DNA of 64,000 bases from Saprospiraceae bacterium (GCA_027488935.1 JAIYAP010000035.1:1-64000); one strand, 5' to 3'; shown: positions 1 through 8,561, numbered from the stretch's first letter. Program-made: numbers and translations. Notes: generated by a model from the letters alone, not told the origin.

Positions 1-1
1 A

Positions 2-715
2 AACGGCGCAGCAGTATCGAGCGAACCTAAAAAGCGCGGTCCAAAGCCAAAAGCAGCATCTGAAAAGGGAGCAGCAGTATCGAGCGAGCCTAAAAAGCGC
101 GGTCCAAAGCCAAAAGCAGCGGCTGAAAACGGTGCAGCAGTATCGAGCGAGCCTAAAAAACGCGGCCCAAAGCCAAAAGCAGCCTCTGAAAACGGTGCAG
201 CAGTATCGAGCGAGCCCAAAAAGCGCGGTCCAAAGCCAAAACCAGCGGCTGAAACTGGTGTAGCAGTATCGAGCGAGCCTAAAAAGCGCGGCCCAAAGCC
301 GAAAGTTGCGGCTGAAAACGGTGCAGCAGTATCAAGCGAGCCTAAAAAGCGCGGCCCAAAGCCGAAACCAAGACCAGTAGTTGAACCTGGTACCGAGGTG
401 CCAAAGAAACCACGTGGCAGAACAGCCGAACAAATGGCTGCATTGCGTGCAATTAAGGATGCGAATAGATTGGCAGCCGGGATTGTTCCAAAAGTGAAAA
501 TTGTGGACCCTAATGCTGAACCGAAAAAACGCGGACCAAAACCAAAAGAAAAGCCAATTAAGGTGATCGAGCTCGGACCCGATGGCGAACCGCTTAAAAA
601 ACGGGGTCAGTCACCAGAGCACATGGAAAAAATTCGCGCAAAACGGATGGAGAATCTTGCAGCAAAAAAAGCAGCAGCAGCGTTACTCGAAACCAATAAA
701 AAGCCGACAGAATAA
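2..715 (+). CDS. Lysine-rich repeat protein, 3' part (5' end outside window)
   Basis: The frame is open from the window edge to the stop at 713-715, so the start lies upstream. The visible 237 residues begin with six copies of a 21-residue unit, roughly AAVSSEPKKRGPKPKAAAENG, followed by two degenerate copies of the basic core near 515-560 and 585-610 and an Ala/Lys-rich tail. The KKRGPKPK core resembles an AT-hook or histone-H1-like DNA-binding tail, so binding to the DNA minor groove is plausible. That is inference from composition; no folded domain is visible. No internal ATG before 398 is needed to explain the gene. A hairpin terminator follows at 741-770. The exact function is unknown. 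Confidence 0.75.
   Translation, partial: NGAAVSSEPKKRGPKPKAASEKGAAVSSEPKKRGPKPKAAAENGAAVSSEPKKRGPKPKAASENGAAVSSEPKKRGPKPKPAAETGVAVSSEPKKRGPKPKVAAENGAAVSSEPKKRGPKPKPRPVVEPGTEVPKKPRGRTAEQMAALRAIKDANRLAAGIVPKVKIVDPNAEPKKRGPKPKEKPIKVIELGPDGEPLKKRGQSPEHMEKIRAKRMENLAAKKAAAALLETNKKPTE
8..385 (+). repeat. 63-bp tandem repeat, six copies
   Basis: Units start at 8, 71, 134, 197, 260 and 323 with a constant 63-bp period, in frame with the coding sequence (21 residues per unit). Copies are nearly identical in the first ~45 bp, and the sixth diverges after about position 367. The array probably extends to the left of the window. Confidence 0.95.
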
Positions 716-740
716 ATTCCTGCAGGCATCGAAATTTAAA

Positions 741-770
741 AAGTCACTCCAACTTTGGGGTGGCTTTTTT
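741..770 (+). terminator. Rho-independent-type terminator
   Basis: A 10-bp stem (741-750 with 757-766, two G-T pairs) with a six-base loop runs into a T-tract at 765-770. It ends the lysine-rich repeat gene. Confidence 0.75.
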
Positions 771-793
771 ATTTTCGCAAAATTTTTCCCCGT

Positions 794-1750
794 ATGAGCA
801 GATTGATTGGACAATATACCGGAACTACCCGTGGTGCCTTGGTTTTGGTATTTGGCGCTATTCATGGCAATGAAACGGCCGGACCGCAAGCGCTAAAAGA
901 GGTATTCCGTATGTTGAAACGCGAATCACTCGTTAATCCCGGATTCGAATTCAAGGGGAGATTGGTCGGATTTACGGGCAATTTGCAAGCCTATAAGGCC
1001 GGACAACGTTTTTTGCAGCACGACTTGAACCGTATTTGGACCGATGAAAACATCCAACGGATCCAACACGCCAAAGATTCCAGTTTGGAGGCAGAAGACC
1101 GCGAAATTGCAGAAATTCACAGCGCTATTCAAACAGAAGTAGATCACTATCAACCCGATGCGATGGTTTTGCTCGACCTGCACACAACCTCAGCGGGTGG
1201 GGGCATATTTTGTATTCCGACCGACCAGTTCACCAGTTTGCGTTTGGCGAAAACCTTGCACGTGCCGGTAATTCTTGGGCTTTTAGAGGGCATTGAAGGG
1301 GCTTTTTTGCAATATGCTACCCGTGCGCATTTCCGAACCAGCAACGAACCTCTGACGACGATTGGCGTTGCTTTTGAATCGGGGCAGCATGAAGACCCCT
1401 TGTCGGTGAGCCGCGCCATTTCAGCCATCATCAGTTGCCTGCGCGCCAGCGGCTGCATCCACCCCGATGATGTCGACAACCGGCATGAAAGTATGCTCCG
1501 ACAATACAGTCAACACCTGCCCAAAGTGACCAAATTGAAATATGTACACCGCATTCAGGCAGGCGATCAATTTAAAATGCGGCCCGGCTATATCAACTTT
1601 CAACGTATTCAACAACAAGAACACTTGGCAGATGATATAACCGGACCGATTTATGCCCCGATGAATGGGTTGATTCTTATGCCATTATATCAAGCAAAAG
1701 GCTCCGACGGCTTTTTTATCGTAGAGGCACAGGATGCCGGGCCCGTATAA
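794..1750 (+). CDS. Succinylglutamate desuccinylase/aspartoacylase family protein
   Basis: A 318-residue zinc-dependent amide hydrolase of the AstE/AspA (M14-like) family, which cleaves N-acyl amino acids. The zinc-binding HGNE motif is at residues 24-27, a DLNR motif follows, and the third metal ligand is in LDLHTTS at His130. I take the start as ATG 794; an in-frame TTG at 755 lies inside the upstream terminator and is unlikely to be used. The substrate cannot be read from the sequence. The gene converges on the PspC gene with only two bases between their stops and no terminator there. Confidence 0.8.
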   Translation: MSRLIGQYTGTTRGALVLVFGAIHGNETAGPQALKEVFRMLKRESLVNPGFEFKGRLVGFTGNLQAYKAGQRFLQHDLNRIWTDENIQRIQHAKDSSLEAEDREIAEIHSAIQTEVDHYQPDAMVLLDLHTTSAGGGIFCIPTDQFTSLRLAKTLHVPVILGLLEGIEGAFLQYATRAHFRTSNEPLTTIGVAFESGQHEDPLSVSRAISAIISCLRASGCIHPDDVDNRHESMLRQYSQHLPKVTKLKYVHRIQAGDQFKMRPGYINFQRIQQQEHLADDITGPIYAPMNGLILMPLYQAKGSDGFFIVEAQDAGPV

Positions 1751-1752
1751 GG

Positions 1753-3933
1753 TTATTGATTGTCGCGTTGCTCAATGTTGGCCGTACCTTCTACCTTTAC
1801 AATACTGCTGGCATCGGCTTTTACCGTAGCCCGGTCTACCACATTCAAGTGTGCGGTGGAGGAGGTATTGGCCGAAATTTCGGCATTGTTTGCCCGCCAG
1901 GTACTGGCTTCTAGGATCGCTCCATCGCTCAAACTGATGTGTAAATCATTCCCGTCGCCGGTCAGGTCGAGTTTTGCTTTATCGGATAACAGCAGGGTAA
2001 AATCGTTCACATCCAGGTAGGCCTTGATTTGCGTTCCACCTCGGGCTGTAATTTTAGCGCTGCCTTCATCAAATCCCCGGAGTACGATATTACCACGACC
2101 GTTGGTGAAGAGTGAAGTGAAGCGGGGGGCTTCGATCAGGATACGCACATTGCCAACCGGTGCCGCGCCATTGGTCGTAAAGGTAATTTTATCGCCCGTA
2201 CGAATCACTTGAACCAGGTTTCGATCCGTTGCACTGCCTTCAATTTTAAATTTAAAGTCATCACTTTCTCGAATTTCGGCATCCAAGTTGCCCTCAATGA
2301 TGAAATTTTCGAAATCTGTATTGCCGCGATAGCCGCTTTCGCCCAATTTAGGACAATCGACACACACCAACCCCTTTGTAGTCATAACAAACAAACGGTT
2401 GGGGTACTCGCGGATATAAGGACCATCCCCTTCATCGCCATACTCGTTGCTGCGGGCAAATTCGAAAATGCCATCCCCAAAAATCACATATTTCCCTACA
2501 GGCACACTGATTTCAAGTTTTACTTCTTGTGCGCGCCATTTTTTACCTTTGGAAATCACCAAACCCAAAGGTACTTTCAAGGTATTTCCCTGCATGGTGG
2601 GCGCAAAATCGACCATGGAGGCGTTTTCTTCGGCATTTAAAATAGAACTCCCACGCGAACGCACCGTTTTATTGCACTCAAAAGCAGCGCCATCAGCCTG
2701 TTTTACCAAAATGGTGGATAGCCCTTTGATGCGCAGTTGTGTATCGTCAATATTTACCCCTTCTGAATGAATGCCCCACCAATGGGTATTGCCTTCGTCG
2801 TAATGCAGATCGGATGCCGAGATGTGCAGCGTATCCGAATTCAGGCTGCTCAAATCAATTCTTTCTTTGATAAAACCGCCTTGCCAATACTCTTTTGCGG
2901 CAGAACCACCCAAAATAAAGGCTAACACTAAGTTTATACTCCAAAATATGCCCAAAAAAGCGCTAAGCCATCCGGGAGGACGTACTTTAAACAGTGCCCT
3001 CGTAAATGTAAGACACAAGCCAAGCAACGGAATGGAAATCAAAAAGAAGATATTGGTAAATCCGAGCCAGGTGGTGGTGGTGGAATAAGGGCTGAAATAT
3101 TCCAAATATGGTGCCGCCGTAAATATTCCAAAGATACTTACCACCCAAACCAGGGCAAAACTCAAAAAGACAACCACCGCTACTGCAATGCCGATTGCAA
3201 TACCAAAACGGGCTAAAAAGCGCAAGACAAAAGCAAATATTTGACCTATTGCTGCAACGCCTGCACTGATGGCTGCATTACCGGAAGAACCGCCTTTTTT
3301 TTTATTGCCATTGCCAAATTCATTCACCTTATTGCTCAACCGTTCAAAGCCCTCTTCAATTTCGCGGGCAATATTGTCTACGTTGGCAGGTTCGCCGCGC
3401 ATGGCCAAGCGGTCGGCTGCCGAACGCGCAGGTGGCACTAAAATCCAGAGCAACAGGTATGCGGGAATCCAGAATCCGGCAGACAAGAAGGTCAATAGCA
3501 CAAAAATAAGGCGCATCCAAACCGGGTCGCCCATACCCACGTAAGCCGACAAACCGGAGCAAATACCTGCTACCACAGTGTCTTCTTCATCACGGAACAA
3601 GCGTTTTCCGGTTTGGATAGACGAAGTACGGCTGCTGCTGCTGCGTTTGGATTTGTTGCTGGTTGCTGCGGGTTCGCCTCCAAAATCTTCGGGTTGGCCC
3701 ATCACCTGTACTGCCGCCTGCACATCGGGCAGCATCACAATGGTACGGTTTCCCATGCTGGTGTGGATGAGTTCGCCGAGGCGCATCTCAATATCGTGTA
3801 CAATTTCATCGCGGCCTTCACTTTCGCTAAACCGGTTGCGGATATTGTCGAGGTACGCCGAAAGAAATTCGTAAGCGTCATCGTCTATGGTGATGGCATA
3901 ACCGCCAAGGTTGATATTCAGAATTTTATTCAT
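1753..3933 (-). CDS. PspC domain protein with C-terminal beta-helix (GIN/DUF2807) domain
   Basis: A 726-residue membrane protein. Residues 1-85 form a Bacteroidota-type leader domain (MNKILNINLGG start, then a DIEMRLGEL and VMGQPEDF stretch like the domains that partner PadR regulators). A Ser-rich linker and a PspC domain at about 109-169 follow, including a transmembrane hairpin. More membrane segments lie around 225-380, and the C-terminal third is a beta-rich, Asn/Gly/Thr-rich region of the auto-transporter-head-like DUF2807 type. PspC proteins respond to envelope stress. I chose the ATG at 3933 rather than the one at 3978 because MNKxxNINLGG is the usual family start. It is the last gene of the leftward lipoprotein-PadR-PspC operon. 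Confidence 0.8.
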   Translation of the reverse strand: MNKILNINLGGYAITIDDDAYEFLSAYLDNIRNRFSESEGRDEIVHDIEMRLGELIHTSMGNRTIVMLPDVQAAVQVMGQPEDFGGEPAATSNKSKRSSSSRTSSIQTGKRLFRDEEDTVVAGICSGLSAYVGMGDPVWMRLIFVLLTFLSAGFWIPAYLLLWILVPPARSAADRLAMRGEPANVDNIAREIEEGFERLSNKVNEFGNGNKKKGGSSGNAAISAGVAAIGQIFAFVLRFLARFGIAIGIAVAVVVFLSFALVWVVSIFGIFTAAPYLEYFSPYSTTTTWLGFTNIFFLISIPLLGLCLTFTRALFKVRPPGWLSAFLGIFWSINLVLAFILGGSAAKEYWQGGFIKERIDLSSLNSDTLHISASDLHYDEGNTHWWGIHSEGVNIDDTQLRIKGLSTILVKQADGAAFECNKTVRSRGSSILNAEENASMVDFAPTMQGNTLKVPLGLVISKGKKWRAQEVKLEISVPVGKYVIFGDGIFEFARSNEYGDEGDGPYIREYPNRLFVMTTKGLVCVDCPKLGESGYRGNTDFENFIIEGNLDAEIRESDDFKFKIEGSATDRNLVQVIRTGDKITFTTNGAAPVGNVRILIEAPRFTSLFTNGRGNIVLRGFDEGSAKITARGGTQIKAYLDVNDFTLLLSDKAKLDLTGDGNDLHISLSDGAILEASTWRANNAEISANTSSTAHLNVVDRATVKADASSIVKVEGTANIEQRDNQ

Positions 3934-3996
3934 GGTGTCAAAGTATGGTTGGTTTCTTCCGGAAAGCACCGGTTGCATGGTTGTTTAAAACGGGTT

Positions 3997-4374
3997 TCAG
4001 AATTCGGCGTCGGTTTTGGGGGCATCTGTTGCGCCGTTGTTGGCAGCGCCATTTTGCAAGGTCTGATCTACCGACTGTACCAGTTTTTGCCAGCTGGCAG
4101 TAAGTCCTTCCAAAAATTGTTTTCCGGTTTCGGTGATTTTGAAATATTTACGTGGCGGTCCGGAGTTACTTTCCCGCCAGGTATAGTCTAATAGACCATC
4201 ATTTTTAAGCCGCGTCAGGAGCGGATACAGTGTACCTTCCACTACGATCAGATCATTGGCTTTTAACTGGGCGATAATATCGCTCGGGTAAAATTCTTCT
4301 TCGTCGATGATGGCGAGAATACACAGCTCCAATACGCCTTTCCGCATCTGTGCTTTTGCATTTTCCAAATCCAT
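3997..4374 (-). CDS. PadR family transcriptional regulator
   Basis: A 125-residue winged-helix protein of the PadR family. The N-terminal half has the family pattern: KGVLELCILAII, then a YPSDI recognition segment, then VVEGTLYPLLTRLKNDGLL and a basic wing with GPPRKYF near residues 80-90. PadR proteins are usually repressors of adjacent membrane-stress or efflux genes. Here the gene sits 3 bp after a small lipoprotein gene and 63 bp before the PspC gene, so autoregulation of this operon is the simplest inference. The C-terminal helix, normally the dimer arm, is short. Confidence 0.9.
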   Translation of the reverse strand: MDLENAKAQMRKGVLELCILAIIDEEEFYPSDIIAQLKANDLIVVEGTLYPLLTRLKNDGLLDYTWRESNSGPPRKYFKITETGKQFLEGLTASWQKLVQSVDQTLQNGAANNGATDAPKTDAEF

Positions 4375-4377
4375 ATT

Positions 4378-4626
4378 TTACTTTTTAGTTGTTGTTGAGA
4401 GAGATACCGGTTTTACAATAGATTCCGTGGGGTGGGGCGGAATTTCAAGTGGAGGTTCTGTGGGGCGCGCCAGTTTTGAACTTACACCGATTCTACCCAT
4501 ACCCCATTGGGATAAATTGAGGCCAAAACTCCGATGGTGTGCGCTTGTATGGCAAGCACTCAGGGCAAAACAGCCGAATAAAAGCAGGCAAGCAAGCGTA
4601 TTTGATCCTTTTTTGTTCGTTTTCAT
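4378..4626 (-). CDS. Small lipoprotein heading the PadR-PspC operon
   Basis: An 82-residue protein with a basic N-terminus, a hydrophobic signal segment and a lipobox LSAC with Cys25 as the lipidation site. The rest is short, Pro/Ser/Thr-rich and has no recognisable domain. I chose ATG 4626, not the more upstream start at 4692, because the promoter -7 box lies at 4659-4666, downstream of 4692 in the direction of transcription. It is separated from padR by 3 bp and probably co-transcribed. Function unknown. Confidence 0.6.
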   Translation of the reverse strand: MKTNKKGSNTLACLLLFGCFALSACHTSAHHRSFGLNLSQWGMGRIGVSSKLARPTEPPLEIPPHPTESIVKPVSLSTTTKK

Positions 4627-4658
4627 GTAAAATGGTGGTCTAAGTCGCTTTGATACAG

Positions 4659-4689
4659 CAAAGGTAAGACTAAAAATAGTACTATGCAA
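4659..4689 (-). promoter_or_regulatory. Bacteroidota-type promoter of the lipoprotein-padR-pspC operon
   Basis: Read on the minus strand: TTG (4689-4687), 20-bp spacer, TACCTTTG (4666-4659), matching TTG-N19-20-TAnnTTTG. Predicted transcript start near 4652, about 26 nt before the ATG at 4626. Confidence 0.7.
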
Positions 4690-4819
4690 CACATAGAACC
4701 ATCTTAGGCCGGGTACTTTCCTTAACTATTGAACCTTGTTACGCAATTGACGTTGATAATCAATTAGTTGTGTTTTTAAAAATTTTTAAAAAAAAATTAT
4801 TTTTTAATTTTTTTCAAAC

Positions 4820-4850
4820 TTGGCAGATTGTGTAACAAGTATTACCTTTG
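4820..4850 (+). promoter_or_regulatory. Bacteroidota-type promoter of DUF177-rpmF
   Basis: TTGG at 4820-4823, 19-bp spacer, TACCTTTG at 4843-4850. The transcript should begin near 4857, which rules out the in-frame TTG at 4848 and supports ATG 4878. Upstream (4693-4819) is AT-rich DNA between this and the divergent promoter. Confidence 0.75.
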
Positions 4851-4877
4851 CAGCCCGATTTTCAAAATGAAGTGGCC

Positions 4878-5396
4878 ATGAACGCTTTCGTCGCGTATTC
4901 CATCCCCATCATGGGTTTAAAGTTTGGAATACACCAATTTACTTACGCTATCGACACTGGATTTTTCAGCCATTTCGAGGGCACCCCTGTTGAAAAGGGT
5001 TTGGTGCATTTTGATTTGGTGTTAGACAAGCGGCCGGACATGTTGATTTTAGATTTTGGGTTGCATGGCTATGTGGAGGAGATTTGCGATCGTTGTACAG
5101 CGCCCATTCATTTGCCTTTGGAAGACGAGCGTCAATTAATTGTAAAGTACGGCGAAGCGGAAGGGGAGGAAGAAGATGAGGTGGTATTTATCAGCCGGGA
5201 AGCATCTGAATTGAATGTGGCCAAATACTTGTATGAATTTACAGTACTGGCCTTACCAATAACCAATACGTACGATTGCCAGGCGGATGCAACGCCGCCT
5301 TGTAATCAGGAAATATTGAAGTACCTGAATCAAAATCCCGATGATACGCCGACCAATCCAATTTGGGAAGCGTTGAAAGGGGGCAAATACAAATAA
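4878..5396 (+). CDS. DUF177 (YceD-like) protein
   Basis: A 172-residue protein of the DUF177/YceD family, which is typically encoded just before rpmF, as here. In E. coli and plants the family is linked to 23S rRNA accumulation and ribosome assembly. A CDRCTAPI motif is near residue 75 and a second Cys pair (CQAD...PPCNQ) near residues 135-145, consistent with a possible metal site. An acidic stretch (EGEEEDE) precedes a conserved DL-type region. The start is set by the promoter at 4820-4850. A 69-bp gap separates it from rpmF, so both probably share a transcript. Confidence 0.75.
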   Translation: MNAFVAYSIPIMGLKFGIHQFTYAIDTGFFSHFEGTPVEKGLVHFDLVLDKRPDMLILDFGLHGYVEEICDRCTAPIHLPLEDERQLIVKYGEAEGEEEDEVVFISREASELNVAKYLYEFTVLALPITNTYDCQADATPPCNQEILKYLNQNPDDTPTNPIWEALKGGKYK

Positions 5397-5465
5397 TTCG
5401 CTTTTTTTATAGCATGCACAGGTTGCACCTGGTAGGCTTGGAAAAGGTTCAAATTACTTAGCGTT

Positions 5466-5675
5466 ATGCCAAATCCTAAGTGGCGGCACTCGAAACGTCG
5501 TAAACGTGCCCGCCGTACGCACTACAAAACGGAAGTTCCACAAATCGCAACCTGTAAAACTACGGGTGAACCACACTTGTTTCACCGTGCTTACAAGGTA
5601 AATGGCGATCTGTACTATCGTGGTCAGGTTATTGTTCCGGGAAAACATTCCGGTGCTGAAGCTGCCGAGGCTTAG
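5466..5675 (+). CDS. rpmF: 50S ribosomal protein bL32
   Basis: A 69-residue basic protein with the bL32 pattern: MPNPKWRHSKRRKRARRTH at the start, then a TCKTTGEPHLFHRAY segment. Only one Cys remains of the zinc-binding set seen in many bL32 proteins; His residues take similar positions, so zinc binding may be lost or weak. The short Ala/Glu-rich C-terminus is typical. It follows the DUF177 gene, the common arrangement, and is followed by a long hairpin at 5734-5770. Confidence 0.95.
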   Translation: MPNPKWRHSKRRKRARRTHYKTEVPQIATCKTTGEPHLFHRAYKVNGDLYYRGQVIVPGKHSGAEAAEA

Positions 5676-5733
5676 ATAGTCCTTTGCCATGTTGCTTTTG
5701 AGGAGGCTCCAGTCCCGCTTGTCGGGGCCCTGT

Positions 5734-5770
5734 GGGGCTTTTTCTATTTATACAAAATAGAAAAGGCCCC
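5734..5770 (+). terminator. Terminator hairpin after rpmF
   Basis: Arms 5734-5749 and 5755-5770 pair over 16 bp with one G-T pair. The top of the stem holds T-rich and A-rich tracts, so it can act in either direction. Confidence 0.65.
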
Positions 5771-5789
5771 GCATTGCCATTCTTTTTCC

Positions 5790-5816
5790 TTGCATGTTGC
5801 GGAATGGCTATCTTCG
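5790..5816 (+). promoter_or_regulatory. Probable ridA promoter
   Basis: TTG at 5790-5792, 16-bp spacer, TATCTTCG at 5809-5816, a one-base variant of TAnnTTTG. It lies 28 bp before the ridA start. Confidence 0.45.
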
Positions 5817-5844
5817 CGTTTTTTACAACTGTAAATTTGTTTAT

Positions 5845-6228
5845 ATGAAAACGATTGTAAATACCCCGGCCGCACCCATGCCTATTGGCCCCTACAACCA
5901 ATCGGTCGTGATCGGTCAACTGGTTTTTATTTCCGGCCAAATTGCGATTGATCCTTCCACCGACGAATTGGTACTTGACAACATTGAGGCGGAAACGCAC
6001 CAGGTGTTGAAAAACTTGAAAGCTATTTTGGAAGCAACCGGCTCCAGCCTCGAAAAAGTGGCCAAAGTAACCGTATTCGTAAAGGATATGAATATGTTTG
6101 GACGCATAAATACTGTGTATGCCGAATATTTTCAGGCCGAATTTGCGCCCGCGCGCGAACTCGTGCAGGTGTCTGAACTGCCCAAATTTGTCAACATCGA
6201 AATTTCTGCCATCGCCCACACCACTTAA
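5845..6228 (+). CDS. ridA: RidA family reactive intermediate/imine deaminase
   Basis: A 127-residue protein of the YjgF/YER057c/UK114 family. RidA proteins are trimeric and hydrolyse reactive enamine/imine intermediates such as 2-aminoacrylate released by PLP enzymes, protecting other PLP enzymes. The substrate-binding arginine is Arg104 in APARELVQV, followed by the family signature LPKFVNIEISAIA at about 112-124. IGPYNQ near residue 14 is also typical. ATG 5845 is chosen; an in-frame upstream start at 5794 precedes the promoter. trpS follows 25 bp downstream. Confidence 0.93.
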   Translation: MKTIVNTPAAPMPIGPYNQSVVIGQLVFISGQIAIDPSTDELVLDNIEAETHQVLKNLKAILEATGSSLEKVAKVTVFVKDMNMFGRINTVYAEYFQAEFAPARELVQVSELPKFVNIEISAIAHTT

Positions 6229-6253
6229 ACGGTAAAACAAGGCCTTGTTTGCT

Positions 6254-7255
6254 ATGAAAAATGTTTTGTCTGGTATCCAGCCTACGGGCGATTTGCACAT
6301 TGGAAACTACTTCGGCGCGGTTCAAAACTGGGTGCGCCTGCAAGAGGAATACAATTGCTTTTTTTGTGTGGTCGATTATCACTCTATGACCATGCCCTAC
6401 AATCCCGAAAAATTGCGGGAAAATACCTGGAACATGGTTTTCTGGCTCACGGCCTGTGGCGTGAAACCCGAATGTTTGTTTGTCCAAAGCCTGGTGCCCG
6501 AACATGCCGAACTCGCATGGGTGCTCAATTGTATGGTGCCCTACGGCGAAGTAACGCGCATGACGCAGTTTAAGGACAAAACAGACCAGTTGCACGAAAA
6601 AGACAAAGACGCTTTTGTAAGCCTGGGGTTGTTTACCTATCCGGTGCTGCAAGCGGCAGATATTCTGATGTACCATGCGCATTACGTACCTGTGGGCAAA
6701 GACCAGGAGCAACACCTCGAATTGTCGCGCAACATTGCACAACGCTTCAACAGCCAATTTGGAAAGGAGTATTTCCAAATTCCGGAACCCTTATTTACCG
6801 ATACCCCCAAAATCCTTTCGCCCGCCGATCCGAATCGGAAAATGAGCAAAAGTTTGGGTGAAAAACACTACATCAACCTGTTTGGCGAAGAAGACCGGGT
6901 GCGCAAACAAATTAAATCGGCCGTAACGGATACCGGTGACACCCCGGCGGGTGAAATGAGCACCGGCGTGGCCAATTTGTTTGAACTCTTGCGCGCCTGC
7001 AACAGCATGGAACTACACGATAGTTTGATGGCCGACTATAAAGCCGGTACCCTCAAATACAGCGCTTTGAAGGAAGCAGTAGCCGATGCATTGGTTGGCT
7101 TGATTAATCCCTTCCGCGAACGCTTGGCCGAATTGAATGCCGACAAACGCAAAGTGAAAGCGCAAATTCAGGAAAGTAGCGCCGAAATTCGCAAAACTGC
7201 GCAGCAAACTTTGCGGGAAGTCCGAGAAATTGCGGGACTTTTGCCTTTAAAGTAA
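6254..7255 (+). CDS. trpS: Tryptophan--tRNA ligase
   Basis: A 333-residue class I aminoacyl-tRNA synthetase that charges tRNA-Trp. The HIGH-like motif is HIGN at residues 15-18 and the KMSKS loop (RKMSKSLG) is near 195-201, both intact. AACGVKPE-type and GEVTRMTQFKDK segments are typical of bacterial TrpRS. Length matches the family. ATG 6254 is preferred over the TTG at 6245 because MKNVLSGIQPTG is the usual start. It lies 25 bp after ridA and is probably co-transcribed. Confidence 0.97.
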   Translation: MKNVLSGIQPTGDLHIGNYFGAVQNWVRLQEEYNCFFCVVDYHSMTMPYNPEKLRENTWNMVFWLTACGVKPECLFVQSLVPEHAELAWVLNCMVPYGEVTRMTQFKDKTDQLHEKDKDAFVSLGLFTYPVLQAADILMYHAHYVPVGKDQEQHLELSRNIAQRFNSQFGKEYFQIPEPLFTDTPKILSPADPNRKMSKSLGEKHYINLFGEEDRVRKQIKSAVTDTGDTPAGEMSTGVANLFELLRACNSMELHDSLMADYKAGTLKYSALKEAVADALVGLINPFRERLAELNADKRKVKAQIQESSAEIRKTAQQTLREVREIAGLLPLK

Positions 7256-7351
7256 AGGTCGTTTTCATATTGTGATTATACAGTTGTACGATTTTTGCAA
7301 AGTTTACGTTTAAAAGCATTCAACTTTTAAATCACTGTTTTTGACCGCCGC

Positions 7352-8518
7352 ATGAATAAATTGCGCTTTGTTGTTTCGCTTCTTTGTTGGGTGCTGATTT
7401 TGTCGCCTGTATTTGCTCAAAAAGAAACCGTTAAGCCCGGAGGGAGCCCAGGACAAGTAAATAAGATAAATCCTGCCGCCAAAACAAAAACACCCGATCA
7501 GCTGACCGAGCGCGAAGCACCAGAAAGCCTTGAAATCGTGGATTTGGATGCCTTTAAGCCCAAAGCGATCGATACCACGGTATCCTTGTCTGTAATTTCT
7601 TTCGGTTCTTGTAATAGATTGGATAAGCCACAAACGATGTGGAATGCCGTTGCCGCCAATAATCCAAACCTGTGGATTTGGCTCGGTGATATTATATATG
7701 CGGATACCTCAAATATGAAGGTGCTGGCGGGCTATTATAAAAAACTGAAAAACGGTCCAGAGTATAAAAACTTGCGCGCCAAGGCCCAAATTGTCGGGGT
7801 GTACGACGACCATGATTATGGGTATAACGATGCTGCGGGTGGCTATCCGTTTAAAAAGGCTTCCAAAAAATGTCTGCTCGATTTTTTAGATGTGCCCGTC
7901 AATCATGTTACGCGGAAACGAGAAGGGGCCTATACTTCCTATACTTTTGGAAAACCCGGGCAAAAAATCAAGGTAATCGTGCTGGATACCCGGTATTTCC
8001 GCGATACCTTATATGCAGATCCTTCCAAACAAAAACGCTATTTGCCCAATATGGAAGGCGATGTTTTGGGCGCTGCCCAATGGAAATGGCTGGAGCAGGA
8101 ATTGCGCAACAGCCAGGCCAACCTGAATATCTTGTGCACCTCAGTACAGGTTATTTCCGACGAACACCCGTATGAAAAATGGGGTAACTTCCCTAATGCC
8201 CGGAAAAGGTTGCTCGGGTTAATATCAACGGTCAAGCCTAAAAACCTGATTATTATTTCAGGAGATCGCCATATGGCCGAAATTTCAAAGATGGATTTGC
8301 AGGGCTTACCGTATCCTTTGTACGATTTTACGTCCAGTGGGATTACGCATATCCGTTCTGGTACCACGGAAGCCAATAAGTTTCGGGTGGGTGACATGAT
8401 TGTCAAACGCAATTTTGGTCTGCTAAAAGTGCAGTGGGAAGGCTCCAAACCGACCGTTACGATGGAAGTGCGGGGTTTGCAGAATGAATTGTTTCAGACG
8501 ATTGTGGTGAAATATTAG
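7352..8518 (+). CDS. Secreted PhoD-like alkaline phosphatase
   Basis: A 388-residue protein with a signal peptide ending near VFAQ (residue 23), then a Lys/Pro-rich linker. It is followed by a PhoD-type metallophosphoesterase domain: SFGSCN, WLGDIIYADT, DDHDYGYND and SGDRHMAE carry the metal ligands. The C-terminus has the conserved FTSSGITH motif. Family members hydrolyse phosphate mono- and diesters at the cell surface. The last ~203 bp (from 8316) are repeated downstream at 9184-9386, so this gene's 3' end has been exchanged or duplicated by the insertion of a toxin-antitoxin cassette. Confidence 0.88.
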   Translation: MNKLRFVVSLLCWVLILSPVFAQKETVKPGGSPGQVNKINPAAKTKTPDQLTEREAPESLEIVDLDAFKPKAIDTTVSLSVISFGSCNRLDKPQTMWNAVAANNPNLWIWLGDIIYADTSNMKVLAGYYKKLKNGPEYKNLRAKAQIVGVYDDHDYGYNDAAGGYPFKKASKKCLLDFLDVPVNHVTRKREGAYTSYTFGKPGQKIKVIVLDTRYFRDTLYADPSKQKRYLPNMEGDVLGAAQWKWLEQELRNSQANLNILCTSVQVISDEHPYEKWGNFPNARKRLLGLISTVKPKNLIIISGDRHMAEISKMDLQGLPYPLYDFTSSGITHIRSGTTEANKFRVGDMIVKRNFGLLKVQWEGSKPTVTMEVRGLQNELFQTIVVKY

Positions 8519-8519
8519 G
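8316..8519 (+). repeat. Direct repeat, left copy (phosphatase 3' end)
   Basis: This 203-204 bp segment matches 9184-9387 at a constant offset of 868 bp with no gaps, roughly 85% identical by eye. Similarity starts at CTTTGTACGATTTTACG and stops just after the TAG stop codon. Confidence 0.93.
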
Positions 8520-8561
8520 GAGGTGCGTGCTGTTTTTTATGCACAGTTTGTTTAAAACACC

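Noticed and set aside
8-385. CRISPR-like array
   Set aside because: The 63-bp units have no spacers, are in frame and encode protein.
755-793. N-terminal extension of the AspA/AstE-like protein from TTG 755
   Set aside because: The extension falls in the upstream terminator; ATG 794 is the better start.
2209-2640. Long open frame opposite the PspC gene
   Set aside because: It lies fully inside the PspC coding sequence on the other strand, has no recognisable domain and no promoter.
4848-4877. TTG start for the DUF177 gene
   Set aside because: The codon lies in the -7 box TACCTTTG.
5629-6300. Long minus-strand open frame across ridA
   Set aside because: Opposite strand of two well-supported genes; low-complexity composition and no family match by eye.
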